Part shown: positions 1 to 5,704 of the stretch, one piece after another
Layout of the letters: each line of letters begins with the position of its first letter
How positions within the stretch are numbered: the first letter of the stretch is position 1
Assembly: GCA_002341315.1 (NCBI GenBank)
Contig: DDNV01000012.1
Span: forward strand, 51,730 to 57,433
Reading direction: 5' to 3'
Source: Cellvibrionales bacterium UBA2511
Lineage (GTDB): Bacteria > Pseudomonadota > Gammaproteobacteria > Pseudomonadales > Porticoccaceae
Length of the DNA stretch: 5,704 nt
The notes under the pieces: generated by a model
The model's input: the letters and a program-made list of their open reading frames with translations, nothing else
Told to the model about the DNA's origin: nothing
Database searches by the model: none
Program-made: the position numbers and the translations under genes

Positions 1-99
1 CATGGCACGTCGCTGCGACAAATTGATGATCGTATTTTCAGGGTCATGGATGCAACGAACACCATCCTCGATGTGTTTTATCTGGCCACAGGACAATAG
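1..99 (+). CDS. 3' end of an unrecognised plus-strand gene (partial)
   Basis: Frame 1 is open from the window edge to a TAG at 97-99 and gives 32 residues. The last ten are LDVFYLATGQ, a plausible helix-like hydrophobic stretch. Composition and codon use look protein-like, but the fragment is too short to assign to a family. The gene would converge on the SulP gene, whose stop lies only 7 bases beyond this stop, so there is no room for a separate terminator between them. The opposite strand is also open over 96-1, in codon-aligned antisense from a TTG with GGAG upstream, so the coding strand is not certain. I prefer the plus strand because its peptide looks more like ordinary protein. No function is proposed. 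Confidence 0.42.
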   Translation, partial: HGTSLRQIDDRIFRVMDATNTILDVFYLATGQ

Positions 100-106
100 T
101 CTCCGG

Positions 107-1753
107 TCAATGTAGCCCGTCCCGGTCGATATAGTCCATCGCGTCGCGCAACGAAGCAAATCTGTGTCTATCATCAAGAAACTGCAGCGCACCCAGTCTT
201 TTCAGGTCGGCACTGGTTTGTTCGGAAATACCTACCAGCAACACATAGCGCTGGTGATGCTGTTCGTTGCGAATCAGCTCGTCTAGAATCATTGCGGTCG
301 AAGTGCCCACCAGCTGGGCACCAGTCAGATCCACAATAATAATTTCGTGAGAAACATGACCGGCGAGACGGCGGCGCAGCCCCCGGCCCACCCCAAAGCT
401 GAGGGGACCAGCAAGACTGAGCAGAGCAACCCGGCCCTGTTGAGCCGCCAGCCATTCGTCGACAGGATCCGGATCAGGCCCTGTCACCTCACCGCTTTTA
501 AAATGGACATTATCCAACTGAATCGTCGTCAAACGCTCGACGGTAATCATGTTGGATAAAAATACTCCCACCAACACGGCGGTAATCAAATCGACAAAAA
601 CCGTCAGAAATAACACCAGCACCATCAGTGCCGCAGTATCCAGAGGCAGCTGGCCAAGGCGTCGCAGATAGGGCCAATCGATGATATCGATACCCACCTT
701 GATCAGGATACCCGCCAGCACAGCCAGGGGTATATGGCCCGCGTACTGACCCGCGCCAAGCATCACCGCCAGCAACACCAGTGAGTGAATAATACCGGAG
801 TAGCCGGTCTTGCCGCCCGTTCGTATATTGACCACTGTGCGCATGGTGGCACCGGCACCGGGCAACCCGCCGAAAAAACCGGCCACCGTATTGCCAATAC
901 CCTGCCCGATCAATTCACGATCGGAATCGTGCTGCTGTTTGGTGAGGTTGTCGGCCACCAGTGACGTGAGTAAAGAATCGATAGAACCCAGTACAGCCAG
1001 TAATACTGCGGCATACAAGAGATCATCCAACATGTCCAACGAGAACATTGGCCATTGCAGCGACGGAAATGCCGAGGGAATTGCACCGATTGTCGCCACG
1101 GCCCCCTCGGGGAGCCAAAGCACACAAAGCGTTCCGAGTAACAGTACCAGCAGAGGTGATGGCAGCCAGACATTCCAGCGATGAGGCCAGAAACAAACAC
1201 CCGCAATCGCCAGCAAGCCCAATGTCAGGTCATGCCAACTGATTACTGCTAACCATTCGGGAAAATAGTCCAGCGTTGTCAACAATGAAGGGGTGCCACT
1301 GTGCCCAAGTATGGGGCCCAATTGCAGCACAATGATGATGACCCCTATCCCGGTCATGAAGCCTGAAACAACCGAATAGGGGACCAGAATGAAATACTTG
1401 CCCAGCTTCAACAAACCAAAGCCGATCTGGAGAATGCCGGCAAGAATCACGGCGCTGAAGCCCATCAACAAGCCGGCTTCCGGGTGTTTCGCCTGAATTG
1501 AGGTAAACACACCGGCCATCACCACCGTCATGGGGCCGGTAGGACCGGATACCTGGGCGGGCGTACCGCCAAACAGGGCGGCAAAAAAACCGACAAAAAT
1601 AGCGCCGTAAACACCTGCAGCGGGGCCCGCGCCCGATGCCACCCCAAAAGCCAACGCTAGCGGCAAGGCAACCACAGCAGTGGTTAGCCCACCGGCAAAA
1701 TCCCTCGGTAAGTGACGAGTGGAAAGAGAATTGAAAAACGTAATCCCGCGCAT
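107..1753 (-). CDS. SulP family inorganic anion transporter (BicA-like) with C-terminal STAS domain
   Basis: This 548-residue inner-membrane protein belongs to the SulP (SLC26-like) family, which moves sulfate, bicarbonate or related anions by cotransport or exchange. Residues about 18-405 are a run of hydrophobic segments matching the family's 14-helix core. The signature QVSGPTGPMTVV sits at 67-78, and ELIGQGIGN followed by FFGGLPGAGATMRT at about 280-306 resembles the cyanobacterial bicarbonate transporter BicA more than classical sulfate permeases. Residues about 440-545 form a cytoplasmic STAS domain (VDLTGAQLVGTS at 474-485). Length is normal for the family. The ATG at 1753 is well supported: GAGG (plus-strand CCTC, 1759-1762) lies 5 bases upstream and the N-terminus begins just before the first helix. 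The gene lies 84 bases downstream of the glutaredoxin gene on the same strand and may be its operon partner. Substrate is inferred only; bicarbonate is the best guess, sulfate is possible. Confidence 0.93.
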   Translation of the reverse strand: MRGITFFNSLSTRHLPRDFAGGLTTAVVALPLALAFGVASGAGPAAGVYGAIFVGFFAALFGGTPAQVSGPTGPMTVVMAGVFTSIQAKHPEAGLLMGFSAVILAGILQIGFGLLKLGKYFILVPYSVVSGFMTGIGVIIIVLQLGPILGHSGTPSLLTTLDYFPEWLAVISWHDLTLGLLAIAGVCFWPHRWNVWLPSPLLVLLLGTLCVLWLPEGAVATIGAIPSAFPSLQWPMFSLDMLDDLLYAAVLLAVLGSIDSLLTSLVADNLTKQQHDSDRELIGQGIGNTVAGFFGGLPGAGATMRTVVNIRTGGKTGYSGIIHSLVLLAVMLGAGQYAGHIPLAVLAGILIKVGIDIIDWPYLRRLGQLPLDTAALMVLVLFLTVFVDLITAVLVGVFLSNMITVERLTTIQLDNVHFKSGEVTGPDPDPVDEWLAAQQGRVALLSLAGPLSFGVGRGLRRRLAGHVSHEIIIVDLTGAQLVGTSTAMILDELIRNEQHHQRYVLLVGISEQTSADLKRLGALQFLDDRHRFASLRDAMDYIDRDGLH

Positions 1754-1782
1754 GACAGCCTCTAACCGGTGTCTGAAATGAC

Positions 1783-1812
1783 AACATACTCCAGAGATGC
1801 CACCACTGACAG
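1783..1812 (-). promoter_or_regulatory. Weak candidate promoter for the SulP gene
   Basis: On the minus strand CTGTCA (1812-1807) and TATGTT (1788-1783) are separated by 18 bases. Each matches four of six bases of the sigma-70 consensus. The -10 box lies 29 bases upstream of the ATG, a workable distance. The match is weak and could be chance; read-through from rlmKL-grx is an equally good explanation for SulP expression. Confidence 0.18.
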
Positions 1813-1818
1813 CAGTGG
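1803..1818. repeat. 6-bp inverted repeat between glutaredoxin and SulP genes
   Basis: CCACTG and CAGTGG form a perfect 6-bp stem around the 4-base loop ACAG. No T-run follows on either strand, so it is not a standard intrinsic terminator. It may act as a weak processing or partial termination signal between the two genes. It overlaps the weak promoter candidate at 1783-1812. Confidence 0.35.
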
Positions 1819-1837
1819 CCGGGGTTTGTCGCCCAGG

Positions 1838-2080
1838 CTAGGGGCCTGAAATCAGGCGCCGTACCTGACCGGCAGTAAAGGGCCACCCTTTCTCACGCCC
1901 ATCCGGAGTGACAATCACCGGAATGTGAATGCCGTATTTCGCCGTCAGCACCTCATCCTCATTGATATTGACCTCATGCAGACGCCAACCCTTCTCCTGG
2001 AGAACCGGATAGACCAGCGCCTTGGCCTGATCACAGAGAGGACAGTGAGTACCGATGTATAGCGTCAGGATGTCGCTCAT
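1838..2080 (-). CDS. Small glutaredoxin-family protein with CPLC motif
   Basis: This 80-residue protein has the glutaredoxin-like fold pattern of the Glrx-like (DUF836) family. It opens with a beta strand (ILTLYIG, 4-10), then a redox motif Cys13-Pro-Leu-Cys16 at the start of a helix. The HEVNI strand (35-39) and the cis-proline segment HIPVIV (52-57, Pro54) follow, with a C-terminal helix (69-77). The two cysteines suggest a cytoplasmic thiol-disulfide reductase; the substrate is unknown. An upstream in-frame start at 2104 would add eight residues (MLVDQAST). I prefer the ATG at 2080 because it gives the usual compact N-terminus and forms an ATGA overlap with the rlmKL stop. Only a weak AGG, 8 bases upstream, could serve as a ribosome binding site, so translation is probably coupled to rlmKL. 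The stop is TAG at 1840-1838. Confidence 0.9.
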   Translation of the reverse strand: MSDILTLYIGTHCPLCDQAKALVYPVLQEKGWRLHEVNINEDEVLTAKYGIHIPVIVTPDGREKGWPFTAGQVRRLISGP

Positions 2081-4236
2081 TGTGGATGCCTGATCAACCA
2101 GCAATTGTGAAGCTTCTGATCGCGCTGAAAATCCGGATCGAAGGTTTGTTCAGTGATCGCCTCCACCTGCCAGTTCTGCAGCACCGCCTGATCCATGGAA
2201 AATTTACGGAAGTTATTGGAAAACACCAGGGTACCGCCCGGCGCCAGCACGGCCATGGCATGCCCGATCAATGCCCCATGGTCTCGCTGAATATCCAGTA
2301 CCTGTTCCATTTTCTTGGAGTTGGAAAAGGTCGGTGGATCGAGAAAAACAAGATCAAAGACACCCTGCTCTCTCTCCAGCCACTCCAGGCAATCGGCCCG
2401 CAGCAACTGATGCTGATTCGGGTCCATTCCGTTCAAAGCGAAATTGCGTCCGGCCCATTCCAGATAACTGTTTGACATATCGATGCTGAGGCTGCTTGTT
2501 GCTCCGCCAAGTGCCGCATGAACACTGGCGGCTGCGGTGTAGCAAAACAGATTGAGCATCCGCTTGCCCCTGGCCATGTCACCAATCATCCGGCGCACTG
2601 GTCGGTGATCGAGAAACAGGCCGGTATCGAGATAATCTGCCAGATTCACCTCAAAACGGGCAGCGCCCTCTGCGACCACCTGCACCGCATTATGACTGGA
2701 CCCGCTGTACTGGCGCTGATACTGGCTATCACCCTTCTGGCGGCGGCGCTCTTTAAAAAATAATTTACCGCGGCTTTCCGGATAAAGCGATAGCAGAGCC
2801 TGACGGATCTCAGTGAGGTGGCGGTTGGCACTCGCCTCATCGACAGTGATGGGCGGGGCGTACTCCTGCACATGGATGGCATCCTGATAGACATCAATAG
2901 CCACGGCATATTCCGGCATATCCGCATCGTACAGACGGTAGCAGCTCACCCCTGAATCCTTCAGCCAGCCCGCCAGTTTTCGGGTATTTTTCTTCAGCCG
3001 ATTGGCAAACATCTGCGCGCCTTCGCCAAGCGCTGCGGGAGACCCATCGGAGCGCGGCTGCGGGTTCCGGTCATCAGCCTCCCGAAGCTGGAAGAGCAAT
3101 AGCTGACTGGGAATCGTGCCGTTAAAAAACTGGTACTTCTTGTCGGCGCGCAAACGCAACTCGCCGGCCAACTCGGCATTGCCGGTAATCACCGCCATAC
3201 GCCAACCGGGGCACTCCTTCTTAGCCACCTCACCCAGTGTCTGGTAAAGCGGCTTCAATTCTTCCATCTCGCCCCAGCGCTCTCCGTAAGGGGGATTACA
3301 AATAATCAGTCCATGTCCGGTTTCGCGGTGTGTTGGTTTTTTAAACGCCTCAATGGGTTTCGCCATCACCCTCACCCACTTTTCCAACCCCACACAGGCA
3401 ATATTTTCCTGAGCGGCACTGACCGCCCGCGTGTCCTTGTCATAGCCACGGATTTCCGGCATCTCGCGGGACAAACCTGCCTCACAGCGGGCCAGCGCCT
3501 CCTGTCGGAGGTCTTGCCACAACGCGGCATCATGCTTCGCCCAGCCGTGAAAACCAAACTGTTCCCGAATCAGCCCGGGGGCCATATCGGCAACCATCAT
3601 CGCACCTTCAATCAAAAACGTGCCACTGCCGCACAGGGGATCGATCAACGCACCACCCCGTGCTGCAATCTCAGGCCACCCCGCCCGCAACAACAGGGCT
3701 GCAGCCAGGTTTTCCTTCAGCGGTGCCGGCACCATGGCCACACGGTAGCCCCGCTTGTGCAAGCTGCCACCGGACATATCAATACTGACGGTGGCAGCGC
3801 CCTTCGCCAACCGCACATTGATCCTCAGGTCCGGGTTCTGCAGATCCACGTCTGGCCGTTCACCGAAGCGATCCTGGAGCTGGTCGACTATCGCATCCTT
3901 GGCCTGCTGGGCGCCAAATTTGGTGTGCCTGATGGCATCATTGCTACCGATAAAATCAACCGCGATGGATTGTTGGGGAGTCAGATGCGTTTCCCAGGGA
4001 ATCGATCTGACGCCCCGATACAGATCATCGGCACTACTGACGTCAAACTTCTCCAGGGGCAGGAGCACCCGATTGGCCAGGCGTGACCACAAACAGGCCC
4101 GATAGGCAAAAGCCAGTGTGCCCTCCACATAAACACCCGCCACTGTCTCGCGGGTTTTTCCCGCACCCAGTGAGGTCAGTTCACTGGCCAACAGGGATTC
4201 AAGTCCTTTCGGACAACTGGCAAACCACATACCCAT
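2077..4236 (-). CDS. rlmKL: Bifunctional 23S rRNA methyltransferase RlmKL
   Basis: This is the fused enzyme that, in E. coli, makes m2G2445 (RlmL half) and m7G2069 (RlmK half) in 23S rRNA during 50S assembly, using S-adenosylmethionine. With the ATG at 4236 it has 719 residues, against about 702 in E. coli. A THUMP RNA-binding domain lies at about 45-155. The RlmL Rossmann domain follows, with its SAM loop DPLCGSGTFL at 199-208 and catalytic NPPY at 314-317. A polar, proline-containing linker (about 385-408) leads into the RlmK half. There RLYDADMPEY is at 434-443, LFLDHRPVRR at 540-549, the SAM loop MLNLFCYTAAA at 560-570 and DPPTFSNSK at 633-641. A TTG at 4257 would add seven residues; I chose the ATG because GGAA lies 8 bases upstream and the extension (MWVGTFF) does not resemble the family. 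A second ATG at 4230 is also possible. The 3' end overlaps the glutaredoxin start. Both active sites look intact. Confidence 0.97.
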   Translation of the reverse strand: MGMWFASCPKGLESLLASELTSLGAGKTRETVAGVYVEGTLAFAYRACLWSRLANRVLLPLEKFDVSSADDLYRGVRSIPWETHLTPQQSIAVDFIGSNDAIRHTKFGAQQAKDAIVDQLQDRFGERPDVDLQNPDLRINVRLAKGAATVSIDMSGGSLHKRGYRVAMVPAPLKENLAAALLLRAGWPEIAARGGALIDPLCGSGTFLIEGAMMVADMAPGLIREQFGFHGWAKHDAALWQDLRQEALARCEAGLSREMPEIRGYDKDTRAVSAAQENIACVGLEKWVRVMAKPIEAFKKPTHRETGHGLIICNPPYGERWGEMEELKPLYQTLGEVAKKECPGWRMAVITGNAELAGELRLRADKKYQFFNGTIPSQLLLFQLREADDRNPQPRSDGSPAALGEGAQMFANRLKKNTRKLAGWLKDSGVSCYRLYDADMPEYAVAIDVYQDAIHVQEYAPPITVDEASANRHLTEIRQALLSLYPESRGKLFFKERRRQKGDSQYQRQYSGSSHNAVQVVAEGAARFEVNLADYLDTGLFLDHRPVRRMIGDMARGKRMLNLFCYTAAASVHAALGGATSSLSIDMSNSYLEWAGRNFALNGMDPNQHQLLRADCLEWLEREQGVFDLVFLDPPTFSNSKKMEQVLDIQRDHGALIGHAMAVLAPGGTLVFSNNFRKFSMDQAVLQNWQVEAITEQTFDPDFQRDQKLHNCWLIRHPQ

Positions 4237-4387
4237 AAAAAATGTTCCAACCCACAAATCAAGCCGTCATATCAGGAGAGCAATGGAAACACAAAATCGA
4301 TTGATTACATAAGGGAATTAAAAACTACTACTTATAGACAAATAAAATCTTCGACAGCGCTGACAAGATTTGATGTGATGGAAAGGC

Positions 4388-4417
4388 TAGACAAAAAAAC
4401 CAGCAAACCACTTTAAT
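4388..4417 (+). promoter_or_regulatory. Candidate sigma-70 type promoter of rmf
   Basis: TAGACA (4388-4393) and TTTAAT (4412-4417) are 18 bases apart, and each matches five of six consensus bases. Transcription would start near 4424, giving a leader of about 32 bases that contains the ribosome binding site. In E. coli rmf is induced by slow growth and ppGpp; nothing here proves the same control. The -10 box lies inside the inverted repeat at 4408-4429. The AT-rich stretch further upstream has another -10-like box (TAAAAT, 4343-4348) but no matching -35. Confidence 0.45.
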
Positions 4418-4429
4418 CATAGAAAGTGG
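4408..4429. repeat. Perfect 7-bp inverted repeat at the rmf -10 and start region
   Basis: CCACTTT (4408-4414) and AAAGTGG (4423-4429) are exact reverse complements separated by 8 bases. The left arm overlaps the candidate -10 box and the right arm covers the predicted transcription start. It could be a repressor operator. If transcription starts further upstream, it would instead fold as a leader hairpin ending 11 bases before the ribosome binding site. Confidence 0.5.
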
Positions 4430-4440
4430 CCCTAGAAATC

Positions 4441-4445
4441 AGGAG
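4441..4445 (+). promoter_or_regulatory. Ribosome binding site of rmf
   Basis: AGGAG lies 10 bases before the ATG at 4456. It decides the start in favour of this ATG, where the protein begins with the family's MKRQKRD, rather than the in-frame GTG at 4426, which precedes the site. An out-of-frame ATG at 4449 lies within the spacer. Confidence 0.75.
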
Positions 4446-4455
4446 TTCATGTCAT

Positions 4456-4662
4456 ATGAAAAGACAAAAACGAGATTCCTCCCACCGCGCTTTCATCAAA
4501 GGTTACCAAGCAGGCTACCATGGCCGAAACAAGACACTTTGTCCTCACGCAGAAGAAACCACACTGGCTCAGGACTGGTGCAACGGTTGGCGGGAAGGTC
4601 GTGAAGATAACTGGAGTGGCTACAAGGAACAGGCCGTTCAGCAGAAAGTCAGCAACCTGTAA
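4456..4662 (+). CDS. rmf: Ribosome modulation factor (RMF)
   Basis: This 68-residue basic protein binds 70S ribosomes in slow growth and stationary phase and promotes their dimerisation to inactive 100S particles, which protects ribosomes until growth resumes. It starts with MKRQKRD, identical to the E. coli protein. It then shows the family's GYQAG (16-20), Cys-Pro (29-30) and GWREGREDNW (44-53). E. coli RMF has 55 residues; the extra C-terminal tail (about 54-68) is of the kind seen in Pseudomonas RMF, so it is not an oddity for this group. The gene is divergent from rlmKL, an arrangement I recall from pseudomonads too, and converges on gdhB. The stop is TAA at 4660-4662. Control is probably mainly transcriptional through the AT-rich upstream region, with hairpins downstream that may end or stabilise the message. 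Confidence 0.96.
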   Translation: MKRQKRDSSHRAFIKGYQAGYHGRNKTLCPHAEETTLAQDWCNGWREGREDNWSGYKEQAVQQKVSNL

Positions 4663-4684
4663 ATTTCTACCCATTTTCCCTAAC

Positions 4685-4698
4685 GGGGAACTATCCCC
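4685..4698. repeat. Small GC-rich inverted repeat after rmf
   Basis: GGGGA (4685-4689) and TCCCC (4694-4698) can form a 5-bp hairpin with a 4-base loop, beginning 23 bases after the rmf stop. No T-run follows on the plus strand. It is the first of three consecutive inverted repeats in the rmf-gdhB gap. Confidence 0.35.
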
Positions 4699-4700
4699 CT

Positions 4701-4719
4701 AAAAAGTCCTGATCGGACT
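4701..4719 (-). terminator. Candidate intrinsic terminator of gdhB
   Basis: Read on the minus strand, AGTCC (4719-4715), loop GATCA and GGACT (4709-4705) form a 5-bp hairpin that runs directly into TTTTT (4705-4701). This is the layout of a Rho-independent terminator for the gene ending at 4792, though the stem is short. The larger inverted repeat at 4722-4761 precedes it in the transcript and may help. Confidence 0.42.
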
Positions 4720-4721
4720 AA

Positions 4722-4761
4722 GGAAGCGGCTTGTGGAGGCAAATAGCCTCCCGCCGCTTCC
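4722..4761. terminator. Large nested inverted repeat, probable terminator or mRNA 3' structure
   Basis: A 9-bp outer stem, GGAAGCGGC (4722-4730) with GCCGCTTCC (4753-4761), encloses a 6-bp inner stem, GGAGGC (4735-4740) with GCCTCC (4746-4751), around the loop AAATA. Four unpaired bases on one side and one on the other separate the stems. All 15 pairs are perfect and mostly G-C, so the structure should be very stable on either strand. Only TT follows on the minus strand and no T-run on the plus strand, so it is not a textbook terminator. It lies between convergent genes and could serve both. Confidence 0.5.
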
Positions 4762-4791
4762 AACCAGACGGTCTTCATCCCCCAGCAGCAT

Positions 4792-5704
4792 TCAAATCGC
4801 GCAAAAAGGCACTGTATCACGGTGGTTGATAGTGGCCTGAACAAGATCCAGCAACTCCCGAAGGGCTACTGAAAACATGGCAAAATCCCGACCTGGCGTA
4901 GTGTGCAGCTCGTGCATCATATCCATCCAGCGGGCAATCAGGTGGGGGTGCGTCGCTTTCCAGGCCTGGATCGCCCCATCGATATCCCTCACGCCATTAA
5001 CCCCGACCATCAATGCACCACACAACGCTCGGCGCTGTCCCTCCAGATCATCTACATAGGATTCACGGGCGAAATCCTGCCAGCGATTGTCCGGTTCGAG
5101 GTGAATAATCTGTTCGCCAAACCAATCGAGATCCAGCTCCGTACCCAGTTTAAAATAGAGCTCCAATACCAGGCCAACAGGTTTCCTGTCGGTGGCTGCC
5201 AGGTCAGCAATACCAAAGCCGAAAAATAGAAAATTGGCACTGGCTACCAGCATCGCCACATCCTCCTGTACCCCGAGTTCGATCAGGCGCTGCACCTCTT
5301 CCTGCCAGTCATTGGCTTCTTCCCGATGAAACAGCGTCGGCAACAGGAGTTGCAGCTCCACGAGCTTCGGCCTGAGCGTCTGCACCTCCTGTTGTGGATT
5401 GAGGCAGGATCGGCGATTTCGCAGCACCCACCGCGAGGCACGCCGTCCCATACGCATCAGGGCATGGAACAGCTCGAACTGCACCTCCGCCGGAACCAGG
5501 TAATCCAGGGATTCAACCCGCCTCCAGAAATGGTCGATGCGCAACAGGTCCCTGGCGACAGCAAATGCCCGCATCACATCACTGACACTGGCACCAGTGG
5601 AGGCGATCTGCCGCTGAAAATAGGGGACCCCCATCAGGTTGACCATCTCATTGACCAGCTGATTGGCAATAATTTCCCGCTTCAAACTGTGCTGTAACAG
5701 TCTA
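4792..5704 (-). CDS. gdhB: NAD-dependent glutamate dehydrogenase, GDH-180 type, C-terminal part (partial)
   Basis: The large NAD-specific glutamate dehydrogenases oxidise L-glutamate to 2-oxoglutarate and ammonium, feeding amino-acid carbon into the citric acid cycle. The family is usually about 1,600 residues; these 303 are roughly the last fifth. The frame is open through the right edge, with residues RLLQHSLKREIIANQLVN at the very start of the fragment, which matches the family's conserved KREI(I)-type segment. The following STGAS (35-39 of the fragment) and the helix containing AFAVARDLL are also typical. The rest is predominantly helical, as expected for the C-terminal domain. A TTG at 5685 could be mistaken for a start, but the similarity continues upstream of it. 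The NAD-binding and catalytic domains lie outside the window. The stop is TGA at 4794-4792, converging on rmf, with the terminator-like hairpins in between. The assignment is from family memory of the C-terminal pattern. Confidence 0.88.
   Translation of the reverse strand, partial: RLLQHSLKREIIANQLVNEMVNLMGVPYFQRQIASTGASVSDVMRAFAVARDLLRIDHFWRRVESLDYLVPAEVQFELFHALMRMGRRASRWVLRNRRSCLNPQQEVQTLRPKLVELQLLLPTLFHREEANDWQEEVQRLIELGVQEDVAMLVASANFLFFGFGIADLAATDRKPVGLVLELYFKLGTELDLDWFGEQIIHLEPDNRWQDFARESYVDDLEGQRRALCGALMVGVNGVRDIDGAIQAWKATHPHLIARWMDMMHELHTTPGRDFAMFSVALRELLDLVQATINHRDTVPFCAI

Larger units (their letters stand above)
4237..4455. other. AT-rich divergent spacer between rlmKL and rmf
   Basis: These 219 bases separate the two divergent starts and must carry both promoters. 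The part from about 4290 to 4425 is visibly richer in A and T than the genes around it. The best rmf promoter is listed separately. For rlmKL I find only isolated -10-like boxes on the minus strand (TATAAG at 4336-4331, TGTAAT at 4309-4304), without good -35 partners at 16-18 bases. An 8-bp perfect palindrome, CAGCGCTG, lies at 4355-4362 and could be a small operator, though one this short may be chance. I see no coding frame or RNA gene here. Confidence 0.6.

Noticed and set aside
1230..1886. A 218-codon minus-strand frame overlapping the SulP gene and the glutaredoxin end
   Set aside because: It lies in another frame of the same strand as SulP; its peptide is rich in Cys, Trp and Arg, as in shifted reading of a transporter gene. 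It does not indicate a frameshift because SulP is intact.
3313..4086. A 257-codon open frame on the plus strand inside rlmKL
   Set aside because: It is antisense to a clearly conserved enzyme, its translation has no recognisable domain, and it is rich in residues typical of shadow frames.
4374..4389. CRP-like half site TGTGA upstream of rmf
   Set aside because: The expected TCACA half at the right spacing is absent (GGCTA instead), so there is no support for a CRP site.
4426..4662. rmf starting at GTG 4426 with ten extra residues
   Set aside because: The ribosome binding site AGGAG lies downstream of that GTG, and the family start MKRQKRD coincides with the ATG at 4456.
4663..4791. A small RNA or tRNA gene in the rmf-gdhB gap
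   Set aside because: The gap has strong hairpins but no cloverleaf, no conserved tRNA arms and no evident promoter; terminator or 3' structure is simpler.
4792..5685. A complete 297-residue protein starting at TTG 5685
   Set aside because: The frame stays open to the window edge and the glutamate dehydrogenase-like sequence continues upstream of the TTG, so it is a truncated view of a longer gene.
1..5704. A hidden novel system (defence island, CRISPR, mobile element, retron or toxin-antitoxin)
   Set aside because: All long frames belong to familiar housekeeping families, there are no spaced direct repeats or terminal inverted repeats with target duplications, and the gaps are short and explained by promoters or hairpins.

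Overview
The window looks like ordinary chromosome of a gammaproteobacterium, probably from the Pseudomonas-like or marine Oceanospirillales/Cellvibrionales part of the class. Three genes support this: a fused RlmKL rRNA methyltransferase, a ribosome modulation factor (RMF) with the longer C-terminus seen in Pseudomonas, and the C-terminal end of a large NAD-dependent glutamate dehydrogenase (GDH-180 type). The placement rests on recognised protein families, not on a search. I see no mobile element, CRISPR array, rRNA or tRNA, and no sign of a defence or otherwise new system.

Layout from left to right. Bases 1-99 hold the 3' end of a plus-strand gene I do not recognise. It converges on a minus-strand cluster that reads, in transcription order, rlmKL (4236 to 2077), a small glutaredoxin-family gene (2080 to 1838) and a SulP anion transporter gene (1753 to 107). 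rlmKL and the glutaredoxin gene overlap by ATGA, and the SulP gene follows after 84 bases, so the three may form one operon. Divergent from rlmKL, across a 219-base AT-rich spacer, is rmf (4456-4662, plus strand). rmf converges on the 3' end of gdhB (minus strand, running off the right edge). The 129-base gap between rmf and gdhB carries three consecutive inverted repeats.

Functionally, rlmKL and rmf both act on the ribosome: one methylates 23S rRNA during assembly, the other dimerises 70S ribosomes into hibernating 100S particles. The glutaredoxin, the anion (perhaps bicarbonate) transporter and the glutamate dehydrogenase have no obvious mechanistic link to this theme. The most interesting non-coding signals are a perfect 7-bp inverted repeat lying on the best candidate -10 box of rmf, and the hairpin array downstream of rmf.
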